Source: Shinisaurus crocodilurus (taxonomy: Eukaryota > Chordata > Lepidosauria > Squamata > Shinisauridae). Taken from it: 64,000 nt of DNA. Each line of letters begins with the position of its first letter. Positions within the stretch are counted from its first letter, which is position 1. The position numbers and the translations under genes are program-made. The notes beneath the pieces are model-generated. The model was not told the origin of the DNA and ran no database searches. It saw nothing but the letters and a program-made list of their open reading frames with translations. The DNA is taken from assembly GCA_021292165.1 (NCBI GenBank), contig CM037877.1, forward strand, positions 214,086,716-214,150,715. The letters are read 5' to 3'. Positions 1 to 10,905 of this stretch are shown here, piece by piece.

Positions 1-225
1 GAAATCACTGGCCGCTTGGGTTGACCGGACCCCCGGGAAACCAAGCTGAAATCACTGGCCGCTTGGGTTGACCGGACCCCCGGGCAACCAAGCTGAAATC
101 ACTCACTAGCCGCTTGGGTTGACCGGACCTCCGCCGGGAACCCAGCTAGCCACTTGGGTAGACCGGACCTCCGCCGGGAACCCAGCTAGCAGCATGCGGT
201 TGACCGGGCCTCTGCTGGAGCCCGA
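1..225. repeat. Degenerate tandem array, unit about 40-53 bp, inside the LTR-like sequence
   Basis: Five successive units share the core CGCTTGGGTTGACCGGAC followed by a C-rich stretch and AACCMAGCT. The first two are 47-bp near-identical copies starting GAAATCACTGGC; later units are progressively shortened or altered, starting near 95, 148 and 188. The array probably extends left of the window. Repeated motifs of this kind are common in the U3 enhancer part of LTRs. Confidence 0.8.
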
Positions 226-511
226 GCTGAACTAACTAGCTGAGAGCCCTGAAATCACGGTGTCCTTGAGATTTCTTGCTTGCTACTTTGTGCTGTACTG
301 ATAAGCTGTATTGCTGGCGTGTGTCTGGGTTTGTGACGGTCATTTTGTAAATAAACTTGTTTTATAAAAGATACTTTTGTGGCTATAAGTTATCCCTTTG
401 TTCTAGGCTAAGGGTGATAGTCGCTGGGGGACCTCGGAGAAGGCCCGCCCCCAGGACTCGCTACCCCCTTAGTATTGAACCCGCGCAGAAGACCAGGTTG
501 GCGGTCTTCCA
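1..511 (+). mobile_element. LTR-type sequence (Gypsy-like) ending in a TGGTGGCAGCGG junction
   Basis: GC-rich sequence with a polyadenylation-type AATAAA at 350-355, then a terminal block with GAACCCGCGCAGAAGACCAG and, just after it, CTTGGTGGCAGCGG at 512-525. This arrangement resembles the U3-R-U5 end of a long terminal repeat followed by the primer-binding leader of Ty3/Gypsy-type retrotransposons. A related terminal block occurs at about 30700-30735. Nothing of gag or pol follows, so it is a truncated copy or a solo end. Its left boundary lies outside the window. Confidence 0.5.
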
Positions 512-525
512 CTTGGTGGCAGCGG

Positions 526-3018
526 TTAAATCACAACAATTAACTCAGACCCCTTTTAAAGGAAGAAACTGACAAAAAAAATATATATCACAGTACAACT
601 GATTTCAACAAAGTCTTCACCAACTCCATACTCAGAGTCAATAATATATTTTAAAATAATAATTTTTGGGCTCCAGTCTGTTCATTTCATTCACCCCTAA
701 GCATATATTGCCATCCTAAATAAGTTTCCCACTGAGTACATTGCATGAACACAGTAAGATTTACATCTAAGTAAATATGCTTAGCATCACAGCTTAGTAG
801 CTCAATCCTAAGCACCTTTACTCAGAAGTAAGTCACAATATGTTTATAGGGCTTACTCCCACCCCAAGAAGGGGCCTACTTAGTTTCAATTTAACATGAT
901 TAGGATCAGATAGCACAAGGATCTGTGCAGAGTTGGGCATGTGATGAGCAATGTGTGTTTCTCCAGGCATCCAGCTTGTATCCTATTCTGTCTTCTCAAT
1001 AAGCCAATTTTGCGGTGTGAACTGGCCCCAAGATATTCTTGGAAAAATGATAATCTATCCATGCATATTTTCAGGATCACACCCTAGTGCAGCTCAGTCC
1101 TACCTGTGCATGCTAGGTTGCACTGCATTTTACTGCTGATAGCCACACAGAGAGATGCTACTATGGCTCTTCGACTCACTTTCTTCTTAAAGATAAAGCA
1201 GAGTTACATCTAGGTGAAGTTAAGAATTATATTAAAAACAGATGTTAAGAAATGTCAAGCAGGCATATATGAGCAAACCCCCATTATTTTTTTTAGGGAC
1301 AAACAGATTAAAATTTTGAGAACTGGGCCCACCAGATTTTTGCCCTTCCTTTAGGTGGCCAGAAGCCAGTCCTCTATTGGAAAGGTTGTCTACTAAGAAG
1401 GGAGGGGGGGGCTTGACATTGTCCATCCACAGTTAGCACCTGGACAGCAGACTGTGCAGGCACACACAGGTCACCTGGCCACAGTCTTCCCACTTTGCAG
1501 AGATAGATTGTATTTCTACTTCTAAATTTGCATCTATACAATTAAATCAGCACATGCAAATTTTATGCAAATCGGTGTCCTCTTTTGTCCTCTTCTTTTG
1601 GTGACATGTTTTTGCTTTCTGGGCAATGCAGAAGTGACCATCCCAACTTCATTTGACTAAAGCCCAGCAAGACTTGTATAAGTCACTGAGAGTTTGAGCT
1701 TTGTTTCTGTTAAAGGGTAGACTGGTTCAAGAACAATTCATAACGCAGAACATACAGATATTTAACAGTTGTGGTCTGTTTGAGGCAGTGCTCCATTTCT
1801 GGCGCGGTGGGTGAAATTCAGGAATTTCTTTTGGGAGTTAACACTGCGTGGATTTTGATATTCGAAATGCCAACAATTTTAACAGTGCAAAAACTAAATG
1901 ATTATTGGTGGAATGCGTGTCTCCATAATCGCCATGGGTTCAAATTGTATTAATCACTCCAGCGTGCCAGTTAGTCCCCCCCCCACACACACACCCTGCC
2001 TGCTCCAACTTGTGAAGGAGAATCCCTATTGCCAATCAGCCCCATTGCTAGTGAATTAGTAATCTCTGTTCCTTGCCCTATGTTTCTATTCAGAATTTGT
2101 TTGGTGGTGGGATTGGGCAGTGCTCTGCAAAATGGCAGTAATTAACCCAGCTGCAGAATGTAGCAAGCTGAGAAAATCCCTATCATTTTCTGGAATGGGG
2201 GCGTTTGCGGGAGGAACCTTCTCGCTGCAGCCCTTTTCGTATTGTAATTGCCATAACAGATGCTGAAGGAGAGCTAATTTCCCCCCCCCCCAGTCCCAAG
2301 TCTCTCTCTGCTCGTTACCACCTGTGAGGACAGCCACTTTCACCCTTCAAAAGCTAGTGTTTAATAAGCCTTTCTCAGTGGCACGTATCAATTATTACTC
2401 AAGTACCTTGGCTCAGGCTGGGTAACTGTAAAGCTATTGAGTTAAAGAAATAATGAGTGGAAAGCCAACCCTCGCCATGGGGCAGCCACAACAAACCAGG
2501 GTCTCTGTTGTTAAGTGAAATTCGCCTTTTTCATGCTGGGCTTTCAGATCTGAAACCTGTAGATGGTTCCCCCTTCAGCCATCTGCAGCATTTCAGATGG
2601 CTCCTTTATAAAATGTGTGGTGAGAAGGAAATTAAAAGCCCAACTGTATGTAAATAGGAACCTGCACAAATGCACTCGGCAGCTCTGGGGAATGAGCAGC
2701 TGTGATTTGCCAAGCCAACCAGAAAATTAAAAAGATTGTTTTACAAACAGGCAGAGGAGGTGTGTCGGAACATGAAACTCTGGGAACACATACAGCTTAC
2801 GGAAGGCAGCTTTGTGAGGATTTCCTGTGATTTAAGCTCAGCTTCTCAGCCTCTTGGCATGAGCCAGACCATCGCAAGAACAAGATTTACCAGGGGCTTA
2901 TTTCCTTGAAGTATCCCCCTGTTCATCCGTGGTTTATCTTTTACACTGAGAGAAGGGATGCCAACTTCTTTCATATCCAGACTGCCTAGTTTTGGGGCCT
3001 AGGGCACAGATGGCCACC
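526..3018. other. Intergenic stretch with little recognisable content
   Basis: No supported gene. About 803-866 carries a worn copy of the common squamate repeat with the core ACTCAGAAGTAAGTC and GGCTTACTCCCA. The rest shows only short homopolymers (for example C runs near 1976 and 2281) and AT-rich DNA. Short open frames here have no coding character. Confidence 0.6.
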
Positions 3019-3067
3019 TATATCCAATAGGCTGGGCAGATCTCAACTGCCCAGCCTATTGGATATA
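3019..3067. repeat. Perfect 21-bp inverted repeat with 7-nt loop
   Basis: Left arm 3019-3039 (TATATCCAATAGGCTGGGCAG) is the exact reverse complement of right arm 3047-3067, separated by ATCTCAA. No transposon termini are obvious around it, so it is either a very small foldback remnant or a chance structure. Confidence 0.9.
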
Positions 3068-3357
3068 CAGACATTACTTTAAATCCATATCTAGCGGCAA
3101 TGTTTTCCCCCCTCCCCCTTTCATTTTTACTGTAGAATAAGATCCAGATCTTAAACACACACACTCCTTGCTAGGGTCCTGATCTGGATTGGGCCTCCTG
3201 CACTTTCTGCAGAGTAAGAAAAGAAAGATGTAGCTGCTCGATATGGATGTGAAGTAATGTCTGTTTGGGCCCTGTTACACCATAGGTTCTGCTTGGGTTT
3301 CTGAATGCCTAAGTAGAATCCTAGAAATGTTCTGTGATAGGTCCCTTATTCATAAAT

Positions 3358-3724
3358 CAGGGGTGTGGGACTTCCCCCCCTCCCCAGTCGAGGGTTTCAT
3401 TCCCTCAGGTTTTATCTGTGGGGAGACCACATGGCAGTGGTGGTGGGGCCAAAGGCAGCAGAGTTCAGGGCCAGAGTCAAAACTGGGCCAGGCGAGCTCC
3501 TTTTCTCTCTCTGACTCCCTTTCTGCCACTTCCTCTCTCTCTCGCTCTTCCCCCTGCCCTCCTCTGTCTCTCTGACACCCCCTTCTCTCTCCCTCCCTCC
3601 CTTGCCCAGCAGCCTGCTAGGGAAGGGACAGGTCACTCCTGCCAGAGGTCTGAACTGAGGGCTTTTGAAATTAGGCTGGGGGGCCACATCATGGAGCCCT
3701 AGGGCAGCAGGTTGACCACCCCTG
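3358..3724. mobile_element. Non-autonomous hAT-like element
   Basis: It begins CAGGGGTGTGGGAC and ends GGTTGACCACCCCTG, giving short terminal inverted repeats of CAGGGGTG type. Flanking octamers TCATAAAT and TGATGAAT match at 6 of 8 positions, compatible with an old 8-bp hAT target duplication. The interior has a CT-rich tract and a segment (GGTCTGAACTGA... GCTTTTGAAATTAGGCTG) shared with 19995-20220. No transposase. Confidence 0.5.
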
Positions 3725-4032
3725 TGATGAATAAAGGCGGCTAGAACAAGTGCCTGTCAGGAGTTGAACATTTTCAAAAGTAATATGCATGTCAGCCTGG
3801 GGGTAAGGAAGAACAGCACAGCATCACAAATTGGGTGTGGCTGAAGGAGGGTCTCCCAGGACCTTCCTCTTCATTGGAAAACTACTAGGGAGCTAATATG
3901 CCTAGGACACGAGATGCTTAAAATAGTGTAAGCCATCCTAAGTCCTTGCAATAGAGGTGGCTATAAATCTAGCAGCACATCTACTTATTGCCCTAATGTT
4001 ACTGTGAAAGAAGGAGCCTTTGGGGGTTCCTA

Positions 4033-4078
4033 CATGCACGCACGCACGTGCATGTAGTGCACGCACGCACACACACCC
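4033..4078. repeat. CACG/CA-rich simple repeat
   Basis: Short alternating purine-pyrimidine tract of GCACGCACGCACGTGCATG type followed by CACACACAC. No function can be assigned. Confidence 0.8.
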
Positions 4079-4084
4079 TCATGT

Positions 4085-4800
4085 GTGAACCGGCTAAAGG
4101 CTGGGGGGGGCGGAGTGTGCATAGTTCCTCTGGAATGGATGGCGCCTAGAAGTCCAGAGAAGCCGGTCTAGAGCTTTCACATGCAAATGTAGTTCAGGCC
4201 CAGTAGTCATGAGTCATGAGTCCCCCCTCCCTTGCCTGGCCAGGTGAAGTTCATTCTAATTGGCTGGAGGCAGGAAAGCTACAGAAAGGGGGAGGGGGGA
4301 AGAGCTATATTCCAAGGTGGGAGTTTTGTTTCTTTGTCTTTAGTCATCGCGTGGCTGCCCGGCTGTTGGAGCAATGGCGGCACGCCAAAGAGAGGCCCAA
4401 GCCTTCGGGAGGCCTCAAGAACCAACCCCAGGTAGCTCCTGGTGAAATTAGCTGAATGAGGGCTCTAGTAAAGGCAAGCCCTGTGGAGGGCCACCCATCT
4501 CGGACCTTCGGGTAGATGGAATAGTTCCTCCCGGGCGGCAGGGCTGTGCTGGATCTAACCCTGGAAGAGGATCGACCCTCAGGTAACAGAGGTGTGTGCC
4601 TGACAGATATTAAGAATCAGGTTTTGTTATTTTGCAGCTCTATTTCTGTGTACCAAAGTCTCTCTCTCTAATTTTGTGTCCTTCCCTCATTTCCCATCTT
4701 TTGTTGTAAAATGCTACCAGAATAAACCTTTCTTTGGTTTTACCCCACATGGGTTTTGTAGTCACTTTGCTTGGTTCAGTAACTAAATCCAGGTTATAGA
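4085..4800 (+). mobile_element. Possible solo LTR or retroelement fragment
   Basis: It has the composition and order of a retroviral-type LTR: a GC-rich promoter-like part (4330-4580), then a T-rich stretch with AATAAA at 4722-4727, and a short T/G-rich segment beyond. No primer-binding site, gag or pol is recognisable, and clear TG...CA ends with a target duplication were not found. A processed transcript copy is an alternative. Confidence 0.3.
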
Positions 4801-5079
4801 CAAAGGCAAGTCCCTGAACAGAGATTCAAGTAGGATTGCAGACAGCAGAGGCTGGCAATCTGGTACCTTGAGATCTCTGGGGGTCTTGGTTCCTTTGGGG
4901 TAGGAAAGGGTAGGGGTGTGGTGGGTCATCCAGCCCCCCTTCCTCCACAGTTACCCTCCTCCTCCATTATTTAATTTTACAGGTAGGGGACTGAGTCACA
5001 GAAAAATTGTGTTAATTTTCATAATAAAAATGGCAATTATGTTTCTCCCCCTTTTCCAGAGTTATAGGGTGCTTCGAGA

Positions 5080-5281
5080 CAGGGGAGGCTGGTGACGCCT
5101 ATTTCAGTGGGGCTCCTTTTCCATTGCAGGCTTTATTTGGAGCTTCATAGGGGCTATCCATGGTGCTGAACTCCATCCCCCAAATAGGTTTGCCACCATG
5201 GAGAGCGCCTATGAAGCTCCAAATAAAACCTGCCATGGAGAAGGAGCCCCACTGAAACAGGAGTCACCACAGCCTCCCCTG
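5080..5281. mobile_element. Palindromic foldback MITE
   Basis: The left half (CAGGGGAGGCTGGTGACGCC..., with GGGGCTCCTTTTCCATTGCA and TTTATTTGGAGCTTCATAGG) is mirrored as an imperfect reverse complement in the right half (CCTATGAAGCTCCAAATAAA... GGAGCCCCACTGAAACAGGA... CCTCCCCTG). Arms are about 75 bp around a 45-bp centre. Non-coding DNA transposon of unknown superfamily. Confidence 0.75.
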
Positions 5282-5600
5282 CTTCCAGACTGACTCCCAG
5301 CTAAGTGCGTGTGTATAGCATTGCAGCCTACCTCAAGCAGACTGAAGCAGATAGGAGCCCAAACTGGATTAAGGCTAGTTTATTCTAGCTAATATTCATG
5401 TTATATTGATTAGCATTAGGTCACCTGGGAAGATATTGAACAATTTCTTTGACAACAACACTATCTACACTTTCCTTGGCCAAAGACCCATTGAATCCAA
5501 TTTTTTAAGAGGGAATGTGAATCCTCTTTTAACATAACCTTTCAACGGAGTACCCTAAAATATGGTATACGAGGCAGTGGAGGGTCTGCCTTGAGGAATG

Positions 5601-5606
<6 letters not shown>

Positions 5607-5641
<35 letters not shown>
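5607..5641. repeat. (TA)n microsatellite
   Basis: About 17 uninterrupted TA units. Open frames translating it as Tyr/Ile repeats are artefacts. Confidence 0.95.
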
Positions 5642-5643
<2 letters not shown>

Positions 5644-6383
5644 AGTACATGTATGTATGTCTATATATTTATACATTTATATACATTTCATAGCCCCAAG
5701 GCTCCTCTATCAACCTCCACCTCACAGAACAGACAGCCTGAAGTCCCAGAAAACCTCACATTTCCTTCCTCGATCGATCTCTATCTGGTGCTCATTTGCT
5801 CTTGCAAATGACAAGGGTGGTGTTCTTTCTTTTCTGTGTGCAGCTGCAGCCCCTCTGACCTATACCTACCTGCCAAAGGCTAGGCTATAAACTCCTGTAC
5901 TGCCTGAGGCAATGCCTCTGTGGTGAGCTCAGACTGACTGTGGGTTCCAGCTACAAAAATCAAATGGCTGTGTCAAAGGAATGTTTAAAAACCTCATTCA
6001 GGAACACACACACCCATTCAACACTTCCTGACCCCCCCCCCATCTCTTTGCAGAAGCTGAACATGGCTTGAAAAAGAAAAAAAAGAAATAAAAAGTGAAC
6101 CTAAGCGTTTTATATCTTCTCTTCAAAGCCAAATCTAATTGAGATCTAACAAGGGAGAAAATGCTTTCCTCTTTCTTTCAGAAACCAGCAGGTGGACCAG
6201 AATTGCAATTTGGAGAGCATTAAGGAAACAGCCTCACCTGAAAGAAGGAAGGAGGTTTCACACATGAGGCTTAAATAACCTTCAGGGTGTTTTCTTTCAA
6301 ATGTGAATGCGGAATAGAAGCATTTGTGATTGTGATGTGGAGGTTGCATGTTTTCAAGAGTGTTCTAGGTCATGGGTGGGTCG

Positions 6384-6558
6384 GCTTGTGGCTTATGCTG
6401 GCTCAGCTTGTCTGAGTGTGGAAAGCTAAGCAGGGTCAGGCCTGGTTATTACTTGGATGGGAGACCCCTCCTCTAGTTTCCTGCACTGAGCAGGGGGTTG
6501 GACTCGATAGCCTTAAGTTGTAGTCCTTCCAACTTTATGATCTATGAAATCTATGAAT
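6384..6558 (+). mobile_element. 5S rRNA-derived SINE with CR1-like tail
   Basis: The 5' part matches the internal promoter half of 5S rRNA (GAAAGCTAAGCAGGGTCAGG and TTACTTGGATGGGAGACC); the 3' part reads GGTTGGACTCGATAGCCTT... CCTTCCAACT...ATGATCTATGAAAT, the end of CR1-type LINEs. Such a SINE would be transcribed by RNA polymerase III and copied by CR1 machinery (inferred). Two further copies are at 40892 and 45587. Confidence 0.85.
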
Positions 6559-6811
6559 CCTGAGACCCACCAACCAGAGGCTGATGCAAAAGACATACAC
6601 CAAGAGTTATAGAATTTTAAACCCAGGAATTCGTTTTGAGTACCAAAACTGAATGGAGCTGACTGTCCTTCTACACAAAAATCCACTCCTGGTTACCCCA
6701 ATTTCAGCAGTCTTCATTTCAGCAATATAATTTAGATAGGCAGGGGGAGGAGGGAAGAGTTGCTGACCTGGTTTGGATAATCACTCTGAGTTGTTTTTTT
6801 TTTAAAAAAAA

Positions 6812-7083
6812 AAGCCATGGTGACGTTTAAATTACAGTATGCGCCGGGCACCACTTGCCTAATCACTCAGCGTGGCGTATCATCCGAACCTGGGCAGCAT
6901 GGCTTGTTGAAGGGGGAAACAACCCTCAAATAACCCAACAACAGCCCATAGGTTGAGGGTTGTTTTCCCCTCCAACAAGCCATGCTGACCAGGTTCAGAT
7001 GACATGACAAGCCACGTCTGGGCAGGTGATTAGGCAAATGATGCCCGGCATGCGCAGCAGCTTAAACAAGCCACCATGGCTTG
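6812..7083. mobile_element. Foldback element, arms about 65 bp
   Basis: Left AAGCCATGGTGACG... TATGCGCCGGGCACC... TTGCCTAATCAC is mirrored on the right by GTGATTAGGCAAATGATGCC... CATGCGCAGCAGC... AAGCCACCATGGCTT. A second inner palindrome (CAGCATGGCTTGTTG / CCAACAAGCCATGCTG, and AACAACCCTC / GAGGGTTGTT) fills the centre. The GAACCTGG / CCAGGTTC motifs suggest kinship with the dispersed family at 25718, 43993, 49474 and 60957. Confidence 0.7.
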
Positions 7084-7467
7084 TTTAACCCACTGTGATC
7101 ATGCAAACTGGGTCATTTTTGTTGTTGTTAAACAGTTGGGTGTCACAAATCCTTACCTGCGAAAACACCTGGCATTTTATCAGTAAATACTAGACTCCTC
7201 AGTAAAGGAGTCTAACTGACAAGGTTTTTGCTTGCAGGTCAGTTACCTCTGTTGCACCCTGATCCCCCTGGATTAGCTGGCCACATGTGCTTCACCTCCT
7301 GCTTCCCACCTGCCCTTGAATCTTTCTGCCTGAGGTTTTTTTTTCCTGAAATCAAATGCCCTCCTCTCCCCTGCCCATACATCCCTTTTTACAAATAGGG
7401 GCATCCTTAGGAGACAGGGTCCTTTACAGATTTTAGAGCACATGTAAATTAGCATATGCAGACTTGA

Positions 7468-7471
<4 letters not shown>

Positions 7472-7505
<34 letters not shown>
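7472..7505. repeat. (TA)n microsatellite
   Basis: About 17 uninterrupted TA units. Confidence 0.95.
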
Positions 7506-7506
<1 letters not shown>

Positions 7507-8140
7507 CCATGCAGGCCTGAGCCCCAGATCTTTTCGGTACCTAGCACCACCCCTGCCCAGGAGGATACTCCACACAGCTAACCCCACCCAGCTACCTAGA
7601 ATGTTCTTTATTTCAAGAGTTTACTCCTAGTACTAGAGGAAAAGGCAGAGAAGGGCACTGGAAGCTTAGTACTTGCTCTTCTGCTCTCCCCACACAATAA
7701 GATCGAACTGGGATCTTAATTTGCAGCAACAACAAGAGCTTATTTCTTCTGGCTGATAATACTAATTAAAGAGTTAATTGTAATCATTATACATGCTGGC
7801 TGTGATCCAGAGGCTTGATGAATGTTACTGTTACTGCTGCCTCAGCTTGGGCTACGATGGTCAGGTGTCCTCTTTCATATGGCCTGATAGTGCCAGCGCT
7901 CCATTTCCAGGGCCCATGGAGGGAGTCATTTATTTTTCCATACAATGTCTGTGGAAACAGAAATGATGCCTGTTGTTCCACAGCAGCAGATTCGAGGTTT
8001 CTCAATTTGTGGGCAGTGCCTCAGCAGCAGACTGCTGGCGTGCCAATTTATATTTTGTCAAAATGAAGACACTTCACCACTCGCCACCTTGACCACCTCA
8101 TCTTTCACTAAGAATGCCCCCCCCATCCAAGTGATGTACA
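7506..8140. other. Repeat-free intergenic segment, possible conserved non-coding DNA
   Basis: No interspersed repeat is recognised. The part at 7756-7800 is dense in homeodomain-type TAAT cores (ACTAATTAAAGAGTTAATTG, then TAATCATTAT). That is compatible with a conserved enhancer but not proof of one. ORFs across it are short and without coding features. Confidence 0.3.
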
Positions 8141-8144
8141 GAAT

Positions 8145-8350
8145 TTATTAAGCAAACACTTGGAATAAAATAGAAAACCACAATAAAAACAGAAAATCTA
8201 CTAAGCTAGGTATTAAAATCAGCCTGGTTAAGCTGATGCATTTTTAACAGGCGCTGAAACACCATTAGGGTTGGCACCTGTTGTGCTGCAGGGGGTGGGG
8301 ATTCCAGAGGTGGGGCACCACAAGAGACAGGAGAAAAGCCCCCTCCCTTT
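8145..8350 (-). mobile_element. LINE 3' fragment (L2-like), minus strand
   Basis: It begins TTTATTAAGC and carries A-rich AAAACCACAATAAAAACAG, then a region (TTTTTAACAGGCGCTGAAAC...ATTCCAGAGGTGGGGCACCA) resembling the reverse complement of the terminal L2 ORF segment seen more clearly at 54356-54710. Strongly decayed. Confidence 0.4.
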
Positions 8351-8469
8351 TCAAATGTTTGAATTTTGAATTTAAGTTAGGGTGGTAGTAATGATGATTG
8401 GGGGTAATTATTAATTGAAGGGAAATTGATTTTCAACTGGCTCCATCTGGGTGGGTCACTTATTGGGAA

Positions 8470-8548
8470 CAGCATGGCTAATGGCAAGGGATTCTGGGAG
8501 CTGTAGTCCAGCAACATCTGGTGACCCAAGGCTGGAGAGCCCTGATCT
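8470..8548. mobile_element. Half of a palindromic hAT-type MITE
   Basis: Matches one arm of the element at 60659-60794 (GGGATTCTGGGAGCTGTAGT and CCAGCAACATCTGGTGACCC), ending GGAGAGCCCTG. The other arm is missing. Confidence 0.7.
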
Positions 8549-8689
8549 AATGTCTGCAGAGCAAGTTACAGTTAAAGGTACATGGGTAGAACTCTTAAAG
8601 TTCGAAATTTACACTTCCCTTCAATGGATTGGTTATACCTATGCACCAGGAGTTGTTAGATGTACCCTGCTTGGTTCCTCCTTTTAAGG

Positions 8690-8745
8690 CTGCCTACAAT
8701 CCTATGCAATTACCTGGGAGTAAGACCCTTTGAACTTAATGAGCC
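8690..8745. repeat. Fragment of common squamate interspersed repeat
   Basis: Carries ACAATCCTATGCAATTACCT and GGGAGTAAGACCC, the reverse-complement form of the motif in which AATCCTATGCA and CTTACTCCCAGG flank a short palindrome. Confidence 0.55.
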
Positions 8746-8749
8746 TTCC

Positions 8750-10620
8750 TGCTGTTAAACTCTGTTAGGAGAAATGTATGTAATTTCAACAGCTTGGTCC
8801 TATGGAGAGTTAATTGCAGCTAAATCCATTGATTTCAATACGGTCAGGCATACCCAGCTCTGTTTAGGACTGGGCAGCATGTGAAAGAACATGCACTTTC
8901 ACAAGTGACATCATGAACATCTTTTTGGCCAGAATGTGTTACTCATGAATGTTGATGCATTATAGAAAGCAGAAGGTGGCATTGAAAAATCAAATGTATG
9001 TCCTAAGAAATCTACTTTGTTCATTCAGTTAAAAATATGAAATGTCCCCCTCCCCAGCTCTTTTGAAAATATATGCCAAATGTGTCATGTCTCCCTAAGA
9101 GCATGAGAGAACCAGAATTTTACTTGATTATGTTCCAAACTGATTGCCTCATTCTAAAACTAAAAACAAACAAACAAAAACCTTACAAGAACATCTGTAG
9201 GCTTTCCAGCTTGTGTAGCAAACCTGGACTTTAATTAATGGATTACATTTAAATAAATTTGCATATCACCAAAACTTCAATATAGGCTCTTTTTCTTTTC
9301 TTTTTTTTAGAATAATGGGAGAAAGGCAAAGTTCCTTGTGTAATAGAATTTGCCACTCGTTAGCAGGAAAAGCTAACCTCAATATTTCCCCCCACTCATT
9401 TGAGAAGTGGGAATATAAAATATTCCTAATTATAATGAACACAACAATGCCAAATCAGCTTTCAAAAAGTGAAGTGCTTCAGAAGTTAATTAGTATTGGG
9501 CACAATCCATACCATATGACCCCATCTTGGAAGTTAGGTGTGTGGTTACCAAGGACAGAGACTTCTTTATAGTGGCACCCCATCTGTGGAGTTCTTTCCC
9601 TCCAGGCAAATACAGGGTCCCAACCTGATTAAGCTTTAGTTGTGGTCAGATTAAAACAATGTTATTACTGGCACTTTTAGCTGAATAGTGATTTAGTTCT
9701 TTTACTGTTGTGTTTAAGTTTCATTGTGACTCTCTCTATATGTTTATGTTTTAATAATTTTTTATCTTGATTTGTAAGCCAATTTAAGAATTGTATTAAA
9801 TTGAGAGGATATAAATTCTTGAAATAAATACATAATCCTGTGCAATCCTCATCGGCACACAAGAGCAATTAAAACTTTAGCCAATTAATCTACAAATTAA
9901 AATCAATTAATGCTTATAGCTTTGAAAATATCATTGGCTAATGAAAACATGCCATTGATTTTGTGTTTTTAAATCCAGTTTTCACATCAAGATAGAGGTC
10001 CCTACATTTGATTTTATTCCCATTAAAACAGAAACAACATGCAGTAATTCAGGGATTCTTTTTTTTTTTTTAAGCCAGCTTCCCACATGTATATAAACAG
10101 TCTTGTTTAATCTGTATGGTTGAAATAGCAAATGTTGTATAAGAACACAAATAATGATAGATGGCTCATTATGATCTCCCAGCATTAACCCTCTATGCTC
10201 AGCATGCAGTCAGGGAAGGCAATTTTGAAGAGCAATAAGGGTGAAATGGTAGTGATAAAACTCCAGTAATCAAATGTAAAAATAATAGCCCCAGTTCATT
10301 AATACAGTGTCAAGCTAATGGGGGTGTCTGTCTTAATTATCAGATTGAGCCATTGATTTAATTTTAACATAATTGTTGTTTAAACTTGGGATCTCTCCCT
10401 AGTTACAGACATTTTGCTTCAGGGTGATTTGGTGAACAACTGAAACTGGATCCCATCACTAGAGTTAATTATACAGGCACAATAAATGTTGACAGACTTC
10501 TATTTCAATATCTGTTACTTTATGGAAACATTCTTTTTCTGGGTGGGGAGCAGAGTGCTTTTTAATTTTAGCACACCACCAATGTGAGCATTCTCAATTT
10601 TCATACATGCTCATACAAAG
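8750..10620. other. AT-rich, repeat-poor segment with one L2 remnant
   Basis: Apart from the L2 tail at about 9535-9832 there is no repeat and no gene. 9230-9275 and 9880-10400 are rich in TAAT cores (for example CAATTAATCTACAAATTAAA) and include an octamer-like ATTTGCATA at 9257. This resembles conserved regulatory DNA near developmental genes, on sequence flavour only. Confidence 0.3.
9535..9832 (+). mobile_element. L2-type LINE 3' end, decayed
   Basis: The translation after TGGTTACCAAGGACAGAGAC resembles the L2 ORF C-terminus (RDFFIVAPHLWSSFP). It is followed by an AT-rich 3' UTR ending in GAGAGGATATAAATTCTTGAAATAAATACA, the usual L2 tail pattern. Stops and shifts throughout. Confidence 0.55.
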
Positions 10621-10624
10621 GGAA

Positions 10625-10712
10625 CACACCTACAGCACAAACCTATGCACATTTAGAAGAACCCACATGGTTCAATGGAACCTACTCCCAGGTAAGTGTG
10701 CATAGGAATTGC
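10625..10712. repeat. Common squamate interspersed repeat copy
   Basis: Quasi-palindromic: ACAAACCTATGCACATTTAG at the left, and CCTACTCCCAGGTAAGTGTG then CATAGGAATTGCA at the right. Similar copies at 803-866, 8690, 39090 and 46460. Confidence 0.65.
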
Positions 10713-10715
10713 AAC

Positions 10716-10905
10716 TTCAGTGTATGCCTCTGAATACCAGTTACTGGTGAACATGACCAGGAGGGTGCTATTGCACTCATGTTCTTCTTGTAGGTTTCCC
10801 CCAGGCATCTGTGTGAACAGAATTCTGGACTCAGTGGACCATTGGTTTGATCCAGCATGGCTAGAATATATAGGATCTTATATTCTTATGTTCTTAGTGG
10901 AGGTG
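10716..10905 (+). mobile_element. CR1-type LINE 3' terminal fragment
   Basis: Homologous to 45400-45575: both read GCCTCTGAATACCAGTT.. then TGCACTCAT and end CTGGACT..TGATCCAGCATGGCT with a run of TTATGTTCTTA. It is the 3' UTR of a CR1-clade element, truncated. Confidence 0.6.

Noticed and set aside
6400..6475. 5S rRNA gene
   Set aside because: Only the internal part matches 5S rRNA. It is followed by a CR1-like tail and repeated at three loci, so it is a SINE, not a functional 5S gene.
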